A DNA stretch of 46,651 bases from Candidatus Brocadiia bacterium (GTDB lineage: Bacteria > Planctomycetota > PUPC01). Location: contig JAUWIN010000006.1 in NCBI GenBank assembly GCA_030605345.1, forward strand, positions 1 to 46,651. The letters run 5' to 3'. The notes below the pieces were generated by a model. It was given only the letters and a program-made list of their open reading frames with translations. It was not told where the DNA came from and made no database searches. The translations under genes and the position numbers were made by a program. Each line of letters opens with the position of its first letter. The stretch's first letter is position 1. Positions 41,913 to 46,651 of the stretch are shown in pieces.

Positions 41913-41968
41913 CAACCACCGGCGAAAAAGCCGAAACTGCGCGTTTCCGCATGGCGGGTGAATTGAAC

Positions 41969-41996
41969 TTGACACAATCATGAGGTGTTTTATAAT
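41969..41996 (+). promoter_or_regulatory. Strong sigma-70 promoter of the ABC ATPase gene
   Basis: -35 TTGACA (41969-41974), 16-bp spacer, -10 TATAAT (41991-41996), both perfect consensus. It is the strongest promoter seen in the window. Confidence 0.85.
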
Positions 41997-42079
41997 AAAT
42001 CGTGGTAACTATTCGAAGGCGTCCGGCAGAAAGTCCGTAGCGTCTGTGCTTTCCCGCCGCCTTGTGGAGCATATCGGGA

Positions 42080-43192
42080 ATGGCCGAGGTCACACTGGAA
42101 AACGTCACCAAGGTCTATCCGGGTGATGTGGTTGCCATCAGCGACGTCAATCTGAACGTGGCTGACATGGAACTTGTTGTCCTGGTGGGGCCGTCTGGGT
42201 GTGGCAAGTCCACCACTCTCCGGATAATCGCCGGCCTTGAACAGGCCACCCGCGGGAACGTCAAGATTGGCGGCCACACGGTCAACCAGGTGCCGCCAAA
42301 GGACCGCGACATCGCGATGGTTTTTCAGAACTACGCGCTTTATCCGCACATGACAGTGTACAAAAACATGGCGTTTGGCCTGAAGTTGAGAAAGTACCCC
42401 AGGCAAGAGGTGGAAAAACGTGTCAGCGAAGCTGCGGCACTGCTGGGGATTCAAGACCTTCTGGACCGCAAGCCGAGGGCACTCTCCGGCGGCCAGCAGC
42501 AGCGTGTCGCACTGGGCCGGGCCATCGTCAGGCAGCCGGCCGCGTTCCTGTTCGACGAGCCGCTGTCTAACCTCGACGCCAAGCTCCGAGTCGAAATGCG
42601 GGCGGAGCTCAGCAGGCTGCATCACCGTCTCGGAACTACCATGATATACGTCACCCACGACCAGGTCGAAGCGATGACGCTTGGCGACCGCATCGCGGTG
42701 ATGCACGAAGGCGTCATCCAGCAGCTCGATACCCCACTGGTGCTTTACAACCGGCCGGTGAACCGGTTCGTGGCGGGCTTCCTGGGCACCCCGCCGATGA
42801 ACTTTCTGCACGGCAGGCTCGAAGGTGGAGACGACAAAATCTTGTTCAACGAGGGTTCAGCGAGGCTCGAACTCCCTCGCTGGGCGAAATATGGCGCCGA
42901 AGCTCTCTCCGGACGTGAGGCTGTGTTCGGGGCGCGCCCAGAGGATATCTCCATCGCCCAAGGGCCCGGTGCAATGCAGGCGAAGGTCAACGTTGTAGAA
43001 CCACTGGGCAACGAAATGATCGTCCACCTGTCAACCCAATACCACGATCTCATCTGCAAGGCGCCATCCGATAAACACATAGCGGTCGATAATGAAGTCA
43101 GTCTGATCTTCGACATCGACAAGACACATCTGTTCGACCCCGAAGCCGGCAATAACGTCACCTTGACACAGCGGCGTCATCTGCCAGAATAA
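42080..43192 (+). CDS. Sugar ABC transporter ATP-binding protein, UgpC/MsmK/MalK type
   Basis: A 370-residue ATPase for carbohydrate-uptake importers. Walker A VGPSGCGKSTTLRI, Q-loop MVFQNYALYPHMTV, signature LSGGQQQRVALGRAI, Walker B FLFDEPLSNLDAKLR and H-loop VTHDQVEAM are complete. The C-terminal ~130 residues form the MOP/TOBE regulatory domain (VFGARPEDISI). No permease or binding protein lies next to it, so it may be a shared ATPase serving several transporters, as MsmK does. ATG 42080 is chosen because the family starts here (MAEVTLENVTKVYP); a weak GGGA adjoins it. Confidence 0.93.
   Translation: MAEVTLENVTKVYPGDVVAISDVNLNVADMELVVLVGPSGCGKSTTLRIIAGLEQATRGNVKIGGHTVNQVPPKDRDIAMVFQNYALYPHMTVYKNMAFGLKLRKYPRQEVEKRVSEAAALLGIQDLLDRKPRALSGGQQQRVALGRAIVRQPAAFLFDEPLSNLDAKLRVEMRAELSRLHHRLGTTMIYVTHDQVEAMTLGDRIAVMHEGVIQQLDTPLVLYNRPVNRFVAGFLGTPPMNFLHGRLEGGDDKILFNEGSARLELPRWAKYGAEALSGREAVFGARPEDISIAQGPGAMQAKVNVVEPLGNEMIVHLSTQYHDLICKAPSDKHIAVDNEVSLIFDIDKTHLFDPEAGNNVTLTQRRHLPE
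43163..43190 (+). promoter_or_regulatory. Possible promoter of nusA-infB
   Basis: -35 TTGACA (43163-43168), 16-bp spacer, -10 CAGAAT (43185-43190), inside the last codons of the ABC ATPase gene. The -10 lacks its first T, so this is less sure; co-transcription from 41969 is the alternative. Confidence 0.35.
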
Positions 43193-43201
43193 GGCAGGAG
43201 T

Positions 43202-43230
43202 CGGGCTGTGTGTACCTGGGCGTCAGCCCG
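43202..43230. terminator. Hairpin between the ATPase gene and nusA
   Basis: CGGGCTG (43202-43208) and CAGCCCG (43224-43230) form a 7-bp stem just after the ATPase stop. No T-run follows, so it may be an attenuator or partial terminator. Confidence 0.3.
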
Positions 43231-43289
43231 GTCGGCGCGGGACACTGTGATTCTGTTCGTGGCCGGTTTTTGCGGCGGGAAACGGTAGA

Positions 43290-44648
43290 ATGAACGGCGA
43301 ACTACTCAGGATTATTGACAGTATTCACCGGGACAAGGATATCTCCCTGGATATCCTGTTCGGAGCTATCCAGGACGCCATGGCGTCGGCACTGATGAAG
43401 CGCACAGGCACTCAGACAGCGATCGCGGTCTCCATCGACCGCGAGACCGGCGAGATATCCGTCGAAGGGACGGAGGAACCTGTTGACCCGCGGAGCCTCG
43501 GCAGAATCGCTGCTCAGGCTGCAAAGCAGGTCATCGTTCAAAAAATCCGAGAGGCCGAACGCGACGTCATACTCCACGACTACGAAGACCGGCTCCACCA
43601 TATCGTCAACGGCACCGTCCAAAAAGTGGAGAGCGGGCACGTCATCATCAACCTCGGCAAGACCGAGGGCATTCTCCCGCGCAGTGAGGCGGTCAGAGAA
43701 GAGACCTACCGCATCGGTGACCGCCTCCGATGTTACGTCCTCGAGGTGAAGAAGGCAGGCGGCAGCGTCAGGATCATTCTCTCCCGCAGCCACCCGGCTC
43801 TGGTCAAGAAACTCTTCGAATTAGAAGTCCCCGAAATCACCGAGCGCATCGTGGAAGTCGTAACTTTGGCCCGGGAGCCCGGCTACCGCACCAAGGTCGC
43901 CGTCTCCTCCGTCGATAGCAAGGTTGACCCAGTCGGGGCCTGCGTCGGCGTGCGCGGCACCCGTATAAAGAACATCGTAGCCGAAGTTGGTGGCGAGAGG
44001 ATCGACATCGTCCGGTGGAGCGACCAGCCCGACATCCTGATTGCCAACGCGCTCAACCCGGCCGAGATCGAAGCCATCAGCCTCAACACCAGGGCCAAAC
44101 TGGCGCGAGTTATTGTGGCCCAAGACCAGCTCGCCCGGGCAATCGGCGCGCGCGGACAGAACGTGCGTCTGGCCTCCAAACTCACCGGATGGGACATCGA
44201 CGTGATGAGCCAGCAGGAACTGGATGGTGAGTTGGAAAAAATGAAAAAAACCCTCGGGCGTGTGCAAGGTGTCGGCGAAAAAACCATCAGCAAACTGTTC
44301 GATGCCGGGTTCTCAATGAAAAAACTCACCACCAGCTCGAGCAACTCCATCCTCACCGTCGAAGGAATCGGCGAGTCCACAGCGGAAAAACTCATCCAGT
44401 GCGCCACAAACTACGTGGCCGAAGAGCGAGCCCAGTTCCAAAAACAAAAGGAAGCCGCCGCCAAGGCTGCTGAGCAGCCCGAAGCGCCCGCCCCGGAACC
44501 GGAAACCGAACAAATCCAAGCCAGCGACGCTGAAACCGCCCAAACAGAAGCCGATGAACCGGCAACGCAAAATGAAGAAGAAAGCACCGCTGTCGATGCC
44601 CAAGAAACCCCCGAAGCCCAAAAGACACCCGAAACCAAGCTCGAATGA
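43290..44648 (+). CDS. nusA: Transcription termination/antitermination factor NusA
   Basis: A 452-residue RNA-polymerase-associated factor. The N-terminal polymerase-binding domain (ILFGAIQDAMASALMKR) is followed by an S1 domain (GTVQKVESGHVIINLGKTEG, ~125-200), KH1 (VGACVGVRGTRIKNIVAEVG) and KH2 (LARAIGARGQNVRLASKLTG). A helix-hairpin-helix region follows (VQGVGEKTISKLFDAG and VEGIGESTAEKLI), as in NusA proteins with extra C-terminal repeats. The last ~65 residues are a low-complexity acidic Ala/Glu/Pro/Thr tail. The infB gene starts 12 bp later. A rimP gene, often upstream of nusA, is absent here. Confidence 0.96.
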   Translation: MNGELLRIIDSIHRDKDISLDILFGAIQDAMASALMKRTGTQTAIAVSIDRETGEISVEGTEEPVDPRSLGRIAAQAAKQVIVQKIREAERDVILHDYEDRLHHIVNGTVQKVESGHVIINLGKTEGILPRSEAVREETYRIGDRLRCYVLEVKKAGGSVRIILSRSHPALVKKLFELEVPEITERIVEVVTLAREPGYRTKVAVSSVDSKVDPVGACVGVRGTRIKNIVAEVGGERIDIVRWSDQPDILIANALNPAEIEAISLNTRAKLARVIVAQDQLARAIGARGQNVRLASKLTGWDIDVMSQQELDGELEKMKKTLGRVQGVGEKTISKLFDAGFSMKKLTTSSSNSILTVEGIGESTAEKLIQCATNYVAEERAQFQKQKEAAAKAAEQPEAPAPEPETEQIQASDAETAQTEADEPATQNEEESTAVDAQETPEAQKTPETKLE

Positions 44649-44660
44649 CGGAGGCCCGGT

Positions 44661-46651
44661 TTGGGAACACGTGTACACCAACTCGCAAAAGAACTGAGCG
44701 TGACCAGTAAAGAGCTCATCGCCGTATGCCAGGACAAGGGCCTGGTGCGCATCACCAAGCACATGAACACCCTCAGCGACGGTGAGACGCGGATGGTGCG
44801 TCAGCACTTCGGCACGCCCAAAAAACAGCCGACGGCAGCGGCACCCAAGCCCCCAGTCAGCGAGAAAAGAGAAAAGGAAAAACGCCCCACTGCCGCAGAA
44901 ACCCGCGCCAAGAAGCCACCGGAACGGCGGAGCACACGACCGTCCACCGGGCCGCGCGCTGAAGCACCCGAAGCGCCCGCCAAAACCAAGCCGGACGAAA
45001 AGACAACCCAGAAGAGGGGCGGCCGCCGAAAGCAGAAACACCGCCAAGCGACTGAAGAGAAAAAAACCGGAGCGCCAAGGCAGAAGACCCACCCCATATC
45101 GCGCGCCGGCCAAAAAGGCGGTGGCATGGTCTTCCCCGCCTTTACTGCCGGCGGAACCTACTCCGACGTAGCCAGCAGAGGTGTGGACTACCAGCGCAGA
45201 GTTCGCACACCCAGGCCTTATGGGCGGCGCAAACGATACCAGACCGCCCCCCGGAAAATAGTGGCCACCGAAGTACCACCCGAAGAAAGAAAAGCCGAAC
45301 TTTCCTTCCCCGTAACTATCCGCGACCTCTCCGGCGCCATCGGCGTCAAGGCCGGCGACATCATCAGTGAACTGATGGAAACCGGCGTCACAGCCACCAT
45401 TAACCAACCCCTGATGAACGACGTGGTGCAGATGATAGCGCTGGAGCACGGCTGGGAAATCACCATAAAAGAACAAGAAAGCATCGAAGAAGAGGTCCAG
45501 CGCACCGCAACGGCCGAAAGCGAGGACCGACTGGAACCCAGAATCCCGGTCGTCACACTCCTCGGCCACGTAGACCACGGCAAGACGTCTCTGCTCGACC
45601 GCATCCGTCAGTCCAATGTCGCAAGTTCGGAGTCGGCCGGCATAACCCAGCACATTGGCGCCTACCACGTAACCACCGACGACCGCAAGACAATAACCTT
45701 TCTCGATACCCCCGGCCACGAGGCCTTCACCGCCATGCGGGCACGAGGGGCTAACTGCACAGATGTAGTCGTCCTTGTGGTCGCCGCCGACGACGGCGTA
45801 ATGCCTCAGACCGAAGAGGCCATATCACACGCCCGGGCCGCGGGCGTTCCCATCGTCATCGCGCTCAACAAGATCGACCTGCCAGCCGCCGACCCGGAAA
45901 AGGTGAAGCCGCAGTTCGGAAAGTACGGCATCGAACTCGAAGAGTGGGGCGGCGATGTCCCCTGTGTGGAGGTCTCCGCCGAGACCGGACACGGCATCGA
46001 CGAGCTCCTCGAAATGATACTGATTGTCGCCGAGCTCAGGGAACTGAAGGCCAATCCACACAAGTCCGCCACCGGGGTCGTCTTGGAAGCTAACCTGTCT
46101 GAAGGCCGCGGCGCGGTGGCGACCGTGCTCGTCCGTGAGGGCACCCTTCGAGCTGGCGACGTGGTCCTCTGCGGGGCGACATTCGGCAGGGTTCGCTCGA
46201 TGCACGATGACCGCGGAAAAAGCATTCAGTCCGCACCCCCATCTATGCCGGCGCAAATCTCCGGCCTCAACGGCGTGCCTGAGGCCAGCGACCGGATGCT
46301 CGTAGTTGAAGACCTCCAGAAAGCACGGGAAGTAGCGCAGATTAGAGGGCACCGTGCCCGAGTGGCTACCCTGCTCGAGCGATCCCACGTTACTCTGGAA
46401 ACCCTGTTCAATAAAATCGCCGAAGGCCAGGCCGCGGAGGTGCGCGTCATACTCAAGACCGACGTGAAGTGTTCCCTGGAAGCGCTCAAAGAAAAACTCA
46501 ACGGCCTCTCCACCGATGAGGTCAAGATAAAACTAATCCACACCGGCGTGGGAGCGGTCAACCAATCCGATGTCCTCCTTGCCGACGCCTCCGCCGCTAT
46601 CATCATCGGCTCCCGCGTGGTGTCCGACGGGCGGCCACGGCGCCTGGCCGA
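44661..46651 (+). CDS. infB: Translation initiation factor IF-2, 3'-partial
   Basis: The first 663 residues are visible; the frame is open at the window end. It brings initiator tRNA to the 30S subunit with GTP. The TTG start at 44661 has GGAGG (44650-44654) six bases upstream. An IF2-N domain ([19 protein letters not shown]) is followed by a Lys/Arg/Ala/Pro-rich linker, then a second IF2-N-like domain ([20 protein letters not shown]). The G domain begins near residue 298 with [16 protein letters not shown] and NKID. Domain II ([21 protein letters not shown]) and part of domain III are present. It is in the nusA operon, as in most bacteria. Confidence 0.96.
   Translation, partial: MGTRVHQLAKELSVTSKELIAVCQDKGLVRITKHMNTLSDGETRMVRQHFGTPKKQPTAAAPKPPVSEKREKEKRPTAAETRAKKPPERRSTRPSTGPRAEAPEAPAKTKPDEKTTQKRGGRRKQKHRQATEEKKTGAPRQKTHPISRAGQKGGGMVFPAFTAGGTYSDVASRGVDYQRRVRTPRPYGRRKRYQTAPRKIVATEVPPEERKAELSFPVTIRDLSGAIGVKAGDIISELMETGVTATINQPLMNDVVQMIALEHGWEITIKEQESIEEEVQRTATAESEDRLEPRIPVVTLLGHVDHGKTSLLDRIRQSNVASSESAGITQHIGAYHVTTDDRKTITFLDTPGHEAFTAMRARGANCTDVVVLVVAADDGVMPQTEEAISHARAAGVPIVIALNKIDLPAADPEKVKPQFGKYGIELEEWGGDVPCVEVSAETGHGIDELLEMILIVAELRELKANPHKSATGVVLEANLSEGRGAVATVLVREGTLRAGDVVLCGATFGRVRSMHDDRGKSIQSAPPSMPAQISGLNGVPEASDRMLVVEDLQKAREVAQIRGHRARVATLLERSHVTLETLFNKIAEGQAAEVRVILKTDVKCSLEALKEKLNGLSTDEVKIKLIHTGVGAVNQSDVLLADASAAIIIGSRVVSDGRPRRLA

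Noticed and set aside
40818..41966. 382-codon plus-strand open frame opposite the RND lipoprotein and REC-PilZ genes
   Set aside because: It runs across two conserved minus-strand genes and a divergent promoter region and has no motif.
44313..45719. 468-codon minus-strand open frame opposite nusA and infB
   Set aside because: Composition is Gly/Phe-rich, the mirror of the Lys/Ala/Pro-rich IF-2 linker; IF-2 and NusA are certain on the plus strand.
1..46651. tRNA, rRNA, riboswitch, CRISPR array, integrase or transposase
   Set aside because: None could be recognised by eye on either strand; short RNA genes could still be missed without a covariance search.

Overview
The window is about 46.7 kb of GC-rich bacterial chromosome. 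It most likely comes from a Planctomycetota (Phycisphaerae-like) genome. The clues are a DUF1844 protein, a type-3 prolyl-tRNA synthetase with a C-terminal zinc region, a large GH38 mannosidase, an exported TPR/HEAT protein, and a mix of ATG, GTG and TTG starts with uneven Shine-Dalgarno use. The taxon is an inference; there is no rRNA or tRNA gene here to settle it.

Positions 1-8.2 kb are a surface-glycan locus. It holds a 5'-truncated sialic/nonulosonic acid synthase (NeuB-type), a polysialyltransferase-like GT-B enzyme, a truncated CMP-sialate synthetase (neuA remnant), a DUF6716-like glycosyltransferase, a sulfotransferase, a Wzx-type flippase, and a WlbA/WlbB pair for a diacetamido-uronic acid sugar. 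A 49-bp repeat lies at the broken 3' end of neuA and at the 3' end of the sulfotransferase gene. Positions 8.4-19.7 kb are mostly housekeeping and regulation: proS, a hybrid histidine kinase, a group-2 sigma-70 factor that seems to start with ATC, a GH38 alpha-mannosidase with an SDR, a GT4-tadA-DUF1844 operon and a glyoxalase-II-like hydrolase.

Positions 19.8-25 kb are an accessory island. A small PD-(D/E)XK-like protein is paired with a class-1 OLD ATPase/TOPRIM nuclease, which makes a candidate defence system. Next come an AT-rich Fe-S (QueG-like) gene and a DUF433/DUF5615 toxin-antitoxin-like pair. These cargoes are separated by duplicated non-coding blocks (47 bp, 87 bp, and a tail block that includes a deleted DUF5615 copy), so the region looks like an array of cassettes ending at the ileS promoter.

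Positions 25-34.3 kb carry ileS, a small secreted fragment, DUF123, DUF1846, a DUF2099 (methanogenesis-marker-8-like) protein and a zinc/manganese-type ABC transporter. Positions 34.6-46.7 kb carry miaA, then an FHA-lysA-HEAT operon read leftward, a REC-PilZ protein with a stand-alone RND-porter lipoprotein, an orphan UgpC/MalK-type ATPase, nusA, and the 5' part of infB running off the right edge. Many genes have readable sigma-70 promoters (-35 TTGxxx, 16-18 bp spacer, -10 TAxxxT), and several of these help fix start codons.
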